Below, in pieces: positions 9,192-18,457 of a stretch of 64,000 bases of DNA. The stretch comes from Marinobacterium rhizophilum DSM 18822. GTDB lineage: Bacteria; Pseudomonadota; Gammaproteobacteria; Pseudomonadales; Balneatricaceae. A model generated the notes under the pieces. The model was not told where the DNA came from and ran no database searches. It was given only the letters and a program-made list of their open reading frames with translations. Within the stretch, counting starts at the first letter, position 1, and each line of letters starts with the position of its first letter. The DNA lies in the NCBI RefSeq assembly GCF_000378045.1, contig NZ_KB899097.1, positions 108,642-172,641 of the forward strand, in the 5' to 3' direction. Position numbers and translations under genes: made by a program.

Positions 9192-10247
9192 ATGTTTCTG
9201 AAGAACACCTGGTACGTCGGCTGCACCCCGAACGAATTCGCAGACAAACCACTGGGCCGCCAGATCTGCGGCGAGAAGATGGTTTTCTACCGTGGCCCCG
9301 AAGGCCGCGCAGCGGCCGTTGAAGATTTCTGCCCGCACCGCGGCGCTCCCCTTTCTCTGGGCTACGTCGAAGACGGCCTGCTGGTCTGTGGTTATCACGG
9401 CCTGAAAATGGACAACGACGGCAAGACCGCCGAGATGCCCGGCCAGCGCGTTCGGGGCTTTCCGTGCATCAAGAACTACCCGGTGGTGGAGCGCTACGGC
9501 TTCGTCTGGGTCTGGCCCGGCGATGCATCCAAGGCCGACCCCGAGCTGATTCCCGTACCGGAGTGGGCCGACAACCCGGACTGGGCCTACGGCGGCGGCC
9601 TCTACCATATCAACTGCGACTACCGCCTGATGATCGACAACCTCATGGACCTTACACATGAGACCTACGTTCACTCCACCAGCATCGGCCAGCCCGAGAT
9701 CGACGAGGCGCCCGTCGCCACCGAGGTGAATGGCGAAGAGGTGATCACCAGCCGCTATATGGACAACATCACGGCGCCGCCATTCTGGCGCATGGCCCTG
9801 AAAGCGAACCACCTGGCCGATGACGTACCGGTGGACCGCTGGCAGATCTGCCGTTTCACGCCGCCGAGCCACGTCATGATCGAAGTCGGTGTCGCCCATG
9901 CCGGTCACGGCGGTTACGACGCCCCGGACGAGTACAAGGCGGCCAGCACCGTGGTTGACTTCATAACCCCCGAAACCGAGACCAGCCACTGGTATTTCTG
10001 GGGCATGGCCCGCAAATTTAAGCCGGAAGATACCAACCTCACGGCCCAGATCCGCGAAGGCCAGGGCAAAATCTTCGGCGAAGACCTGGATATGCTCGAA
10101 CAGCAGCAGCAGAACCTGCTCGACTATCCCGATCGCAAGCTGCTGAAACTGAATATCGATGCCGGTGGCGTCCAGTCACGCCGCATCCTGGATCGGCTCC
10201 TCAAGGCGGAACAGGAACAGAACGAGTCCGTGGCCAGCGGCAACTGA
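9192..10247 (+). CDS. vanA: Vanillate O-demethylase oxygenase component (Rieske oxygenase)
   Basis: The 351-residue protein carries the Rieske motif C-x-H-x16-C-x2-H at residues 47-69 (Cys47, His49, Cys66, His69) and the mononuclear iron site as DLTHETYVH near residues 155-163. VanA uses oxygen and electrons from VanB to remove the methoxy methyl of vanillate, giving protocatechuate and formaldehyde. Length, N-terminus (FLKNTWYVG) and motif order match VanA rather than larger dioxygenase alpha subunits. It starts at an ATG behind AGAGGAG, 22 bases before vanB, and three VanR-type operators lie upstream. Activity on a related methoxybenzoate cannot be excluded, but the neighbouring ferulate and protocatechuate genes fit vanillate. 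Confidence 0.93.
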   Translation: MFLKNTWYVGCTPNEFADKPLGRQICGEKMVFYRGPEGRAAAVEDFCPHRGAPLSLGYVEDGLLVCGYHGLKMDNDGKTAEMPGQRVRGFPCIKNYPVVERYGFVWVWPGDASKADPELIPVPEWADNPDWAYGGGLYHINCDYRLMIDNLMDLTHETYVHSTSIGQPEIDEAPVATEVNGEEVITSRYMDNITAPPFWRMALKANHLADDVPVDRWQICRFTPPSHVMIEVGVAHAGHGGYDAPDEYKAASTVVDFITPETETSHWYFWGMARKFKPEDTNLTAQIREGQGKIFGEDLDMLEQQQQNLLDYPDRKLLKLNIDAGGVQSRRILDRLLKAEQEQNESVASGN

Positions 10248-10269
10248 CCCCCGAACAGGAGACCTGACC

Positions 10270-11223
10270 ATGATCGAAATTGAAGTTATTTCCAAGACCC
10301 TCGACGCCGAGGACATCTTCCGGTTCGAATTGGCACGTCCCGACGGCGCCGCGCTGCCGGCTTTCGGCGCCGGCGCCCATATCGACGTCCATTTGCCGAA
10401 CGGCCTGGTACGCCAGTATTCGCTGTGCAACCACCCGGAGGAGAGCCATCGCTACGAGATCGGCGTGCTGAAAGATCCATCCTCCCGCGGCGGCTCGGCA
10501 GCGATGCACGAGCAGGTACAGGCCGGCGACCGGCTGCAGATCAGCGAGCCGCGCAATCATTTCCCGCTGGCCCACGAGGCCGCGCGCAGCCTGCTGTTCG
10601 CCGGAGGTATCGGGGTCACGCCGATTCTGTGCATGGCCGAGCGACTGGCACACAGCGGCAGCGAGTTCGAAATGCACTACTGCACGCGCTCCGAAAGCCG
10701 TACGGCCTTCCGCCAGCGCATCGCCGACAGCGGCTTAGCCAAGCGGGTACAGTTCCATTTCGATGACGGCGACCCGACACAGAAACTGGATGCGGCCAGC
10801 CTGCTGGCCCGCCCGGAAACCGGCACCCATATCTATGTCTGCGGCCCCAAGGGCTTCATGGATCACGTACTGGACACCGCCGAGCGGCAAGGCTGGCCGG
10901 CGGACCAGGTGCACCGCGAATATTTCGCCGCGGCGCCGGTCAATCATGACGCCGACGCTGCCTTCGAGATCCAGCTTGGCAGCAGCGGCCAGATACTCGA
11001 GGTTCCGGCCGACAAGAGCGCGCTGCAGGTGCTGCTGGAACAGGATATCGACATTCCTTATTCCTGCGAGGACGGCGTCTGCGGTACCTGCCTCACCCGG
11101 GTACTGGAGGGAGAACCAGATCACCGCGACCTGTTCATGGAACCCGCCGAGCATGCTGCGAACGACCAGTTCACTCCCTGCTGCTCGAGAGCCAAAAGCA
11201 AGCGCCTGGTGCTGGATATCTAA
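10270..11223 (+). CDS. vanB: Vanillate O-demethylase reductase component
   Basis: The chosen ATG follows CAGGAGACC and gives 317 residues, the normal VanB size; an in-frame extension upstream overlaps vanA and has no ribosome site. The order is an FMN-binding beta barrel (VRQYSLCNHPEESHRYEIGV), an NAD-binding domain (LLFAGGIGVTPILCMAERL; YVCGPKGFM) and a C-terminal plant-type [2Fe-2S] ferredoxin domain with cysteines in CEDGVCGTC and the final CC. This is the phthalate-dioxygenase-reductase layout. It passes electrons from NADH to VanA. vanA and vanB form one transcription unit. Confidence 0.93.
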   Translation: MIEIEVISKTLDAEDIFRFELARPDGAALPAFGAGAHIDVHLPNGLVRQYSLCNHPEESHRYEIGVLKDPSSRGGSAAMHEQVQAGDRLQISEPRNHFPLAHEAARSLLFAGGIGVTPILCMAERLAHSGSEFEMHYCTRSESRTAFRQRIADSGLAKRVQFHFDDGDPTQKLDAASLLARPETGTHIYVCGPKGFMDHVLDTAERQGWPADQVHREYFAAAPVNHDADAAFEIQLGSSGQILEVPADKSALQVLLEQDIDIPYSCEDGVCGTCLTRVLEGEPDHRDLFMEPAEHAANDQFTPCCSRAKSKRLVLDI

Positions 11224-11232
11224 GCTGCGGCG

Positions 11233-11254
11233 CCTGAGCGCACCGTCGCTCAGG
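11233..11254. terminator. Shared hairpin between vanB and convergent lysR
   Basis: CCTGAGCG and CGCTCAGG form a perfect 8-base stem that overlaps the stop codon of the convergent LysR gene. It probably ends transcription from both sides, although there is no long T-run. Confidence 0.45.
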
Positions 11255-12149
11255 CATCCTGCAATGCTTGCTCGATGGTGACGCGGATGCTTTCGACCAG
11301 ACCCCGGAACTTGCAGTCCCGGCGGTGCCAGAGGCAGATATCACGCCGGCCGAAGTCGGTGTCGACGGGTAACCGTCGAATCCCGTAATCCCGCTGAGCC
11401 AAGGCGGTCAGCCGCACCGGCATCAGGCTGAGGTAGCGTCCCGTCATCATCGAATTCAAGCAGATCATTACATCGCCGCTGAGCGCGATCGCGGTGTTGA
11501 AGCGCTGAACGCCGGCGCGCTGCAGCAGCTCGACCGACGACTCGCCGAAAAAGGCGTAGGTCGCCAAGTTGATCCAGTCATAACCGTCGAGGTCGGAAAC
11601 TTCCACCCTGTCGGCACCCGCCAGCGGATGTGACGCCGAGGCGAACACCGCCAGCTCGTCCTCGAACAGGTGCACGCGCTCGAGCTCGGGCCGCGCCGTC
11701 GGCACCTCCGGACCTATGACCAGATCCAGCTGGCCGCGATTGAGCTGATCGAGCGAACGCGACGGCGTTTCGACCTGAACCACCACCGACAGCTGCTGCA
11801 TCTGTGACTGGAGACTCTCGGTCACCCGGTGCATGAGCAGCGATGCCACCATAGGACCGACGCTGATGCGCAGCTCCGACTGCATGCCTAGACGGTGGCG
11901 CACGGCTATCTGCTGCGCGGCCCAGAGCGCATCGCCGATCACCCGCCCCTCACGCGCCAGTGCCTCGCCCAGTTCGGTCTGGCGCACGCCGTGACGACTG
12001 CGGCTGAACAGGCTGGCGCCGGCCTGCATTTCCAGCGTCTGCATGTTCTTCGTGAGCGTCGGCTGCGAGACGTTGAGCTGCTGCGCCGCCAGGTTGATCG
12101 AGCCACAGTCCAGAATCGTTGCCAGTTGAATCAAATGCTTGGGTTCCAT
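11250..12149 (-). CDS. LysR-family regulator of the second TAXI-TRAP-sulfatase operon
   Basis: The 299-residue protein has a LysR helix-turn-helix at about residues 3-60 (GSINLAAQQLNVSQPTLTKN) and an effector-binding domain from about 90. It shares the start and the SRSRxGVxxTxxGEALAREG segment with the LysR at 39263-40204, and both belong to the same subgroup as the one at 2979-3890. It is divergent from the TAXI receptor gene at 12278, with 128 AT-rich bases between that contain a VanR-type site. Regulation of the long downstream operon is inferred from position. The ligand is unknown. Confidence 0.9.
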   Translation of the reverse strand: MEPKHLIQLATILDCGSINLAAQQLNVSQPTLTKNMQTLEMQAGASLFSRSRHGVRQTELGEALAREGRVIGDALWAAQQIAVRHRLGMQSELRISVGPMVASLLMHRVTESLQSQMQQLSVVVQVETPSRSLDQLNRGQLDLVIGPEVPTARPELERVHLFEDELAVFASASHPLAGADRVEVSDLDGYDWINLATYAFFGESSVELLQRAGVQRFNTAIALSGDVMICLNSMMTGRYLSLMPVRLTALAQRDYGIRRLPVDTDFGRRDICLWHRRDCKFRGLVESIRVTIEQALQDA

Positions 12150-12212
12150 CGCTACGCGCCTGCTCTTGTATTCATTTTTTTATGTTTAAAACCTTAAAAA
12201 GTCATTATACGA

Positions 12213-12222
12213 ATTGGATCCA
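12213..12222. promoter_or_regulatory. VanR-type operator before second TAXI operon
   Basis: ATTGGATCCA, followed by G instead of A, matches 10 of the 12 bases of the VanR palindrome seen three times near vanA. It lies 56 bases before the receptor start, in the divergent promoter region. It suggests that vanillate demethylation and this transporter operon share control. Confidence 0.55.
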
Positions 12223-12277
12223 GTACTGCACACTGGCAATCACGACATCACACCATATAAACAATTAAGAGGTCGTC

Positions 12278-13282
12278 ATGAAAAAAATAATCGCCGTTAT
12301 CGGCACACTCTGCACACTTCACCTGACTCCCGCCAGCGCCGAAACCCTGCGTCTGGATGCCGGCGGCGCCTCCTCGGTCACCGGGATACTGCCGCAGGCA
12401 ATCGCCCAGTACACCGCCAAGGCAGACATCAACCTCGAGGTCATCCTGGGCCAGACGCTGACCAAATCGATCATGAAGCTGGGCGCGGACCGGCTCGATG
12501 CATCCCTTGTGCCGCCGCCCGCGTTCAGCGCCATGCGCAACGGCACCGGTCCCTACGCCGAGCAGGCCGAAGCGGCCAGGAAGCTGGCCGGCGAGGTTCG
12601 TGCCCTCACGGGGCTCCCGGGCAGCACCTACCACGCCATCACCTGGGCCGATTCCGGCATCGAGAACTGGGATGACGTGCGCGGAAAACGCGTCTTCGTC
12701 GGACCGCCGGCCGGCGCCGCCAACATGCAGATCATCGGCATGATCGAAGTGGCGTCGGGACTTAAGCCCGAAACCGACTACGAGGCCATCCGCGCGCCCT
12801 GGAATATTGCCATCCAGGGATTCCAGGACGGCCAGTACGACGTGCTGGTCACCAGCGCGCCCATCGGGCAGCAGTCGATCAACGAACTGAGCCTGCAGCG
12901 CGAAATCCGTATTCTCGGTATTCCCGAAAGCGTTACCGGCACCGATCAGTGGCGCGAATACAAAGACAAGGCCTACATGACCAGCTCGGTGATTCCGGCC
13001 AACACCTACGCCGGCCAGGTCAACGGCGACCAGAACATCCTGACCGGGTCGAATATCATGTACCTGGCGGTCAACCGCAACATGGCGGACGACGTCGCCT
13101 ACCGCTTCACCAAGGCGTACTGGCAGAACATCGATGCGATCAAGGCATCCAACGCGCTGCTCAGCGACACCAACACCGCAGACCCCTTCGCCGGCGTCAA
13201 TGCACCGCTACACCCCGGCGCGGTCAAGTACTACCGCGAAGTCGGGATCGAGATCCCGCAGCAGCTGCTGACCGACCAGTAA
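12278..13282 (+). CDS. TAXI-family TRAP transporter solute receptor
   Basis: This 334-residue receptor begins with a short basic n-region (MKKI), a hydrophobic core and a cleavage site near PASAE. The mature part repeats the blocks of the first receptor: GGASSVTGILPQAIAQYTAK, WADSGIENWDDVRGKRVFVG and LHPGAVKYYREVGIEIPQQL. The start follows TTAAGAGGTC. It is the first gene of a probable ten-kilobase operon with its permease, a sulfatase, a porin-like protein and ring-cleavage genes. The two receptors are clearly paralogous but differ throughout, so they may bind different solutes. Confidence 0.93.
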   Translation: MKKIIAVIGTLCTLHLTPASAETLRLDAGGASSVTGILPQAIAQYTAKADINLEVILGQTLTKSIMKLGADRLDASLVPPPAFSAMRNGTGPYAEQAEAARKLAGEVRALTGLPGSTYHAITWADSGIENWDDVRGKRVFVGPPAGAANMQIIGMIEVASGLKPETDYEAIRAPWNIAIQGFQDGQYDVLVTSAPIGQQSINELSLQREIRILGIPESVTGTDQWREYKDKAYMTSSVIPANTYAGQVNGDQNILTGSNIMYLAVNRNMADDVAYRFTKAYWQNIDAIKASNALLSDTNTADPFAGVNAPLHPGAVKYYREVGIEIPQQLLTDQ

Positions 13283-13324
13283 CCCGGTCGGCACTTAAGC
13301 TCGACGACCTGTCAAGGCGTCTGT

Positions 13325-13349
13325 AGCCGGGGCCCGACGGGCCCCGGCT
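13325..13349 (+). terminator. GC-rich hairpin between receptor and permease genes
   Basis: AGCCGGGGCCC and GGGCCCCGGCT form a perfect 11-base stem with loop GAC, at the same place as in the first cassette and again without a T-run. Confidence 0.6.
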
Positions 13350-13375
13350 AATCCCACTCGCAACCGAGAATTCCC

Positions 13376-15304
13376 ATGTCCAATCGCATCAACAAACTGC
13401 AGTACCTGATCTGGGTGCTGGGGGGCCTGCTGGCCTTTTTGGGCCTGGCCAACGTCATGCCGGGTTATGCCTCCATACCCCGCATCGGCCCGTTCGAGCT
13501 CGAATGGTTCCGGCCACTGTTTTTCTTCCTCTGCGTCGCCATCGCGATCGTCTTCGGCTGGCAGCGCAACCTGACCACCGGAAGGCCGCTGCCGGCCTGG
13601 CGCATCCTGCTGGATCTGATCGCGCTGGTGCTGGTCGCCTACTGCTGCGTGCGCTACTACCAGGTCGGTGTCCAGATGATCAAGTCCATCGTCTTCTTCG
13701 ATGCCGCCGATGCCCTGGTCGCCGTCGCCGCCGTGGCTGTGGCCACCTTGCTGTGCTGGCGCCTCTGGGGCGCACCCATCGCCATCATCGGCCTGCTGGC
13801 GTTCGCCTACCTCAGCACCGGCGACTACTGGCCCGGCATACTCAGGACGTCCGGCGGCAACTTGGTCGACGGCCTTGCCGAGAACCTCTGGTTCGGCGCC
13901 GACAACGGCCTGATGGGCAGTATTTTCGGTATCATTCTCAGCACCGTCCTGCCATTCATCATTCTCGGTGCGGTGCTCGACGGCTGCGGTGCTGGCGACT
14001 CGATGATCCGCATCTCCTTCGCGCTGATGCATCGCTTCCGGGGCGGCCCAGCCTATGCCGCCATTCTCGCGTCCGGCATGTTCGGCACCGTCTCCGGCAG
14101 TGCGGTCGCCAACGTCGTGGGTACCGGCGTCGTCACCATCCCGATGATCCGCAAGCGCGGCTTCTCCGGCAACTTCGCCGGCGCCCTCGAGGCCACCGCC
14201 TCGGCCGGCGGGCAGATTCTGCCACCGATCATGGGTGCTGCGGCGCTGGTGATGGCGGACTATGTCGGCGTCAGCTACCTGACCATCATCATCGCGGTGC
14301 TGATTCCGGCGCTGGCCTACTACGCCAGTCTGTTCCTGGCGGTCTACTTCGAGGCACGTAAGCTTGGCGTCGAGGCCAACGACACGGAAACAGCGGAGCC
14401 GGTGACACGCCAGGACTGGATCAACCTGATGCTGATCGTTGCGCCGCTGGCCATCATCGTGACGCTGCTGATTCAGGGCGCCTCCCCCGCCGGCGCTTCC
14501 ATCACCGCGATCTTCGCGCTGCTGCCGCTAAGCCTGATCAACCCGCAGATGCGTCGCCAGCCCCAGCGCCTGCTGAGTGCCCTGGCCGAAGGCGGCATCA
14601 CGGTTGCGCGCCTGAGCATCGCCATCGCCATCGTCGGCATCATCGTCGCATCCATGTCGTCCACCGGCATCCCGACCAAGTTCGCCGTGCTGCTGTCGGG
14701 CGCCTCGGAATATTCACTGCTGGCAGCACTGGTGATCACCGCGATCGGTTGTATCGTGCTGGGCATGGGTATGCCGACGCTGCCGGCTTATATCGCCATC
14801 ATCGTCGTAATGGGCCCCACGCTGCAGGCCTTCGGCCTGGAGATGATCACCGCGCATATGTTCGTATTCTTCTTCGGTGTGGCTTCGGTCATTACGCCGC
14901 CGGTCGCCATTGCCGCCTTCGCCGCGGCGTCGATCTCCCAGGGCTCGCCAATGGCGACCGCGCTGGTCAGCACCCGCATCGCGGCGATGCTGTTCCTGAT
15001 CCCGTTCGCGTTCGTTTACAACCCGCTGATACTCACGGTGCCAGAGGCCGGCGGCGTGTTCAGCCTCGGCGCCTATCTGTGGATGCTGGCGCAGCTGGCT
15101 CTGGCGCTGTATCTGGCAGGCAGCGCCCTGGCACGCTTCGATCAACAGCCGCTGTCTCCACTGTCGAGCCTGATCCGATTCGCCCTGGCGATAGTGCTGC
15201 TAGCGCCTTTCCAGTTGCCGAGCCTGGTCGCTGCCGCAGTGGGAACCGGCATGCTGATCCTGCACCGCATCAATCAAGTCAAACCTCAAGAGGCGCTTAG
15301 CTGA
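13376..15304 (+). CDS. TRAP transporter permease, fused DctQ-DctM type
   Basis: The 642-residue membrane protein follows the second TAXI receptor. It has the N-terminal small-subunit part (IPRIGPFELEWFRPLFFF) and the DctM part with GTVSGSAVANVVGTGVVTIP, GGQILPPIMGAAALVMAD and GMGMPTLPAYIAI. It is close to the permease at 5101-7008 along its whole length. Its TGA overlaps the ATG of the following sulfatase by one base (TGATG), which implies translational coupling. It imports the receptor-bound organic anion driven by an ion gradient. Confidence 0.95.
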   Translation: MSNRINKLQYLIWVLGGLLAFLGLANVMPGYASIPRIGPFELEWFRPLFFFLCVAIAIVFGWQRNLTTGRPLPAWRILLDLIALVLVAYCCVRYYQVGVQMIKSIVFFDAADALVAVAAVAVATLLCWRLWGAPIAIIGLLAFAYLSTGDYWPGILRTSGGNLVDGLAENLWFGADNGLMGSIFGIILSTVLPFIILGAVLDGCGAGDSMIRISFALMHRFRGGPAYAAILASGMFGTVSGSAVANVVGTGVVTIPMIRKRGFSGNFAGALEATASAGGQILPPIMGAAALVMADYVGVSYLTIIIAVLIPALAYYASLFLAVYFEARKLGVEANDTETAEPVTRQDWINLMLIVAPLAIIVTLLIQGASPAGASITAIFALLPLSLINPQMRRQPQRLLSALAEGGITVARLSIAIAIVGIIVASMSSTGIPTKFAVLLSGASEYSLLAALVITAIGCIVLGMGMPTLPAYIAIIVVMGPTLQAFGLEMITAHMFVFFFGVASVITPPVAIAAFAAASISQGSPMATALVSTRIAAMLFLIPFAFVYNPLILTVPEAGGVFSLGAYLWMLAQLALALYLAGSALARFDQQPLSPLSSLIRFALAIVLLAPFQLPSLVAAAVGTGMLILHRINQVKPQEALS

Positions 15305-16941
15305 TGTCCGCCAAGAACATCCTGTTTATCATGATCGACCAGTTGCGCTGGGACGCCCTGTCCTGCTACGGAAACCCTGTGGTCGAGACACCCAATATCG
15401 ACCGGCTGGCGGCACGGGGTGTGCGTTTCACCAACGCCTACACCCAGGGCACCAGCTGCGGCAACGCGCGGGCCTCGATCTACACCGGACGCCACGTGCG
15501 CTCCCACGGCGCGACCTGGAACGACTGGCCCTTCCGGCTCGACGAGTGGACCCTGGCCGATTACATGCAGGCAGAGGGGCGCCGGGTGGTGCTGCTGGGC
15601 AAGACCCACATGAAACCGGACCGCGAGGGCATGGATCGTCTGGGTATCGACCCGGAATCGGACCAGGGGCGCGCCCTGACCAACGCCGGCTTCGTCGAGG
15701 GCGAGCACGACGACGGCATCCATCCGGAGGGGCCGGCGGGTCCCTACTCGAGCCGTGAACCGCGCTACAACGACTACCTGCGCGAGCAGGGCTTCACCGG
15801 CCGCAATCCCTGGCTCGAGTGGGCCAACGCCGCCGAAGGCGACGACGGCATCCCGCTGTCCGGCTTCTACATGGAGAACGCACACCGCCCGGCCCGGATA
15901 CCCGCGGACTATTCGGAGAGCGCTTATCTGACCGGGCGCGCGATCGAGACCATCGAGGCCCTCGGCGATACGCCCTGGTGCCTGCACCTGTCCTACATCA
16001 AGCCGCACTGGCCCTACCTGGCGCCGGCACCCTACCACGACCTGTACCGCGGCTGCGAGCTGCCAGCACCGGTACGCTCGGAACGGGAGCTCGAGGACCC
16101 GCACCCGCTGGTGAAGGCTTTCATGCAGCTGGGCGTCGCCCGCACCTTCCAGGACGTCAACAAGCGCAATCACGTGCTGCCGACGTACTACGGCCTGATC
16201 AAGGAGCTGGACGACCAGCTCGGCCGACTGTTCGCGTACCTCGAGCACAGCGGTCAGGCCGAACACACCCTGATCGCGCTGACCGCCGACCACGGCGACT
16301 ACTTCGGCGATCACTGGCTCGGCGAGAAGGACCTGTTCCATCAGCCGTCGGTGAAGATTCCGCTGATCATCCATGACCCCGCCACCACCGCCGACAGCAC
16401 CCGCGGCCAGACCTGTGATGCCCTGACCGGTGCCATCGACCTGCTGCCGACTTTCATCGAGTCGCTTGGCGGCACACCGCCGGAGCACCGCCTGGAAGGT
16501 CATTCGCTACGGCCCTGGCTGCACGGCGAAGCAGAAGCACCCGCGCGAGCGGTGATCTTTTCCGAAGGCGACTACGGACGCCTGCCGGTGGCGCAGCAAC
16601 TCGGCGTCGACCCGCTGAAAGCCCGCACGACGATGGCATTCGACGGCCGCTACAAGCTGGTGCACTGCCTCGGCCTGCCGGACATGCTGTTCGACCTGCA
16701 CAACGATCCGAACGAGTTCGTCGACCTGGGCCGGGATCCCGGATACGCGGCGATCCGCGCACAACTGCGCGGACAGATGCTCGACTGGAGCGCCGGTCTG
16801 CGCAACCGCTCCACCGTAAGCCGGGAGAAGGAGCGATCCCTGACCGGGCTGTCCCGTCGCAAGGGCATCCTCGTCGGCGTCTGGTCCGGCAGCGAGCTGA
16901 CGGACGATGTGCGCCCGCCGGCGGAAGTCGGAGTGTTCTGA
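15304..16941 (+). CDS. Sulfatase-family hydrolase with variant active-site motif
   Basis: The 545-residue protein starts NILFIMIDQLRWDALSCYGN, the metal-binding N-terminus of type I sulfatases. The catalytic Cys is Cys52 in SCGNARASIYTGR, so the formylglycine motif reads C-G-N-A-R and lacks the usual Pro or Ala two residues after the Cys. ALTADHGDYFGDHWLGEKDL provides the second half of the metal site and SYIKPHWPY the mid-protein block. No signal peptide is present. Coupling to the TRAP permease suggests that it acts on the imported compound. It could be a sulfatase with a variant motif or a relative that hydrolyses phosphonate or phosphodiester substrates. Confidence 0.85.
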   Translation: MSAKNILFIMIDQLRWDALSCYGNPVVETPNIDRLAARGVRFTNAYTQGTSCGNARASIYTGRHVRSHGATWNDWPFRLDEWTLADYMQAEGRRVVLLGKTHMKPDREGMDRLGIDPESDQGRALTNAGFVEGEHDDGIHPEGPAGPYSSREPRYNDYLREQGFTGRNPWLEWANAAEGDDGIPLSGFYMENAHRPARIPADYSESAYLTGRAIETIEALGDTPWCLHLSYIKPHWPYLAPAPYHDLYRGCELPAPVRSERELEDPHPLVKAFMQLGVARTFQDVNKRNHVLPTYYGLIKELDDQLGRLFAYLEHSGQAEHTLIALTADHGDYFGDHWLGEKDLFHQPSVKIPLIIHDPATTADSTRGQTCDALTGAIDLLPTFIESLGGTPPEHRLEGHSLRPWLHGEAEAPARAVIFSEGDYGRLPVAQQLGVDPLKARTTMAFDGRYKLVHCLGLPDMLFDLHNDPNEFVDLGRDPGYAAIRAQLRGQMLDWSAGLRNRSTVSREKERSLTGLSRRKGILVGVWSGSELTDDVRPPAEVGVF

Positions 16942-17089
16942 CCATACCGCAGGGGATGAACAACCGAATACCGCTGCCCGGAAAGATGCATGACCAATGC
17001 CCGTGCATCACTCCGTGGTCACACAAGGGGCAACCCAACCCAACAAAAATACCAACAACAATACCAACAAGAAGCGGAGACTATGCTCG

Positions 17090-18382
17090 ATGACTTACAT
17101 CAAACCGACCCGACAGAACAGCACCCAGTCCCTAAACCGACTGCAACCGCGCCTCCTGGCCTCGGTGATTGCAGCAACCCTGGCGACGGCGGCTGCCCAG
17201 GCCAGGGCCGAAACGGAACAGGGCTTCGCTCTCGAAGTCGGCCTTGGCGCACACGCCGGCCTCTCGTCGATCGACTACAAGGACAGCACAGCACCGAGCC
17301 CGAGCAAGGAGGAGATCAACAGCGGTCTGCCGTATTACTACACCGCAACCACCACGCTGGACCCGATCTATAACTTCCTCAGCGATCGTCACGGCCAGTT
17401 CCAGCTCAAGCTGCACAGCGCCATTCAACTGGACGACGCCTGGCTTGATGATGACCAGATCGACGAACTGTCGATCGAACTCAAGAGCGAGCGCTACGGC
17501 AACTTCTACCTCGGCGAGGACGATGGCGCCGCCGACCGCCTGAAGCCGCGACAGTCGGGTCGGGTCGGCATTGCCGTCGGTCACGGCGCCTTCACCGGCA
17601 TCATTCCCTGGTGGGGCAACCTGCCGTTTGCCGGCGGCACCATCCGCGAGGGCTCGGCCCCCTATAACTGGGACTGGTCCAACGGCATCGTCGGCGGCGA
17701 CTGGCGCGCCTTTTCACGCGACACCTCGGACGCCATCAAGATCGGCTACGAATCACCGGTCTGGAACGGGTTTATGTTCGGCGCCTCGATCAACCTGCAG
17801 GATACTTACGCCGGATACGACGGGGTCCGCGGCAGCATAGCGGACGAACAGGACAGCTGGAGCGACCTCGGGTTCAAGGATGACGAGTACGAGCTGGCAC
17901 TGCAGTGGAACGGCAAGACAGCGGCGGGCTATGCGCTGAGTGCCGGTATTACCCACACGTCGGCGCAGATTGTTAATGAAGACATGCTGCAGGAGAGCAC
18001 CGATGTCGGATTCAAGATCGGCAAGAAGCTCGACTCCGGCGCGATGGTCAGCGGCAGCGCCTACTACGCCTACGAGGATTACAACAACGACAAAGCGGAC
18101 ATTCATGTCGATGATGAGCAGGTCCACATCGGTTTCGACTGGACGAAGAGCAAATGGAAAGTCGGCGTGAACTACACCCAGGCCTGGGATTCGTACAATC
18201 CGGCCGGGACGGTACAGCTCGGCGGTGGCGGTAACAAAGGCTACAGCATCGGCGCCAACTACCAGTTAGCCAAGGGGCTGACCCTCGGCGGCGGCGTTCT
18301 CTACGCCGAGAACGACAACGGCGAAGAGGCCACCGAGGTGGGCATGAACCTGACCTACCGTTTCAAGACAGTACTGTTCTGA
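17090..18382 (+). CDS. Porin-like outer-membrane beta-barrel protein
   Basis: I place the start at the ATG at 17090, nine bases after AGCGGAGA, giving 430 residues. An upstream in-frame extension is Asn/Lys-rich and has no ribosome site. A long n-region precedes a signal core (LLASVIAATLATAAAQARA). The mature part has alternating strands, many Tyr/Trp/Gly residues and a C-terminal Phe (TYRFKTVLF), the usual signal for barrel assembly. It closely matches the product of 37409-38737, including the segment HGAFTGIIPWWGNLPFAGGT. It lies downstream of the sulfatase, so passage of the operon's substrate through the outer membrane is the likely job. Confidence 0.85.
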   Translation: MTYIKPTRQNSTQSLNRLQPRLLASVIAATLATAAAQARAETEQGFALEVGLGAHAGLSSIDYKDSTAPSPSKEEINSGLPYYYTATTTLDPIYNFLSDRHGQFQLKLHSAIQLDDAWLDDDQIDELSIELKSERYGNFYLGEDDGAADRLKPRQSGRVGIAVGHGAFTGIIPWWGNLPFAGGTIREGSAPYNWDWSNGIVGGDWRAFSRDTSDAIKIGYESPVWNGFMFGASINLQDTYAGYDGVRGSIADEQDSWSDLGFKDDEYELALQWNGKTAAGYALSAGITHTSAQIVNEDMLQESTDVGFKIGKKLDSGAMVSGSAYYAYEDYNNDKADIHVDDEQVHIGFDWTKSKWKVGVNYTQAWDSYNPAGTVQLGGGGNKGYSIGANYQLAKGLTLGGGVLYAENDNGEEATEVGMNLTYRFKTVLF

Positions 18383-18409
18383 CAGGTTGTTGACCACTGA
18401 ATCCAACCG

Positions 18410-18438
18410 GCGCCTTCAGGTCCTGACCTGGGGGCGCC
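18410..18438 (+). terminator. Hairpin after first porin gene
   Basis: GGCGCC...GGCGCC arms enclose an inner CAGGTCCTGACCTG palindrome 27 bases after the porin stop and 20 before the hydrolase start. It lacks a T-run and may only reduce read-through or stabilise the porin message. Confidence 0.4.
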
Positions 18439-18457
18439 CGTTATCAGGAAGGAATCC

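Noticed and set aside
10159..10269. Longer vanB start overlapping vanA
   Set aside because: No ribosome site; the ATG at 10270 is preceded by AGGAG and gives the normal reductase length.
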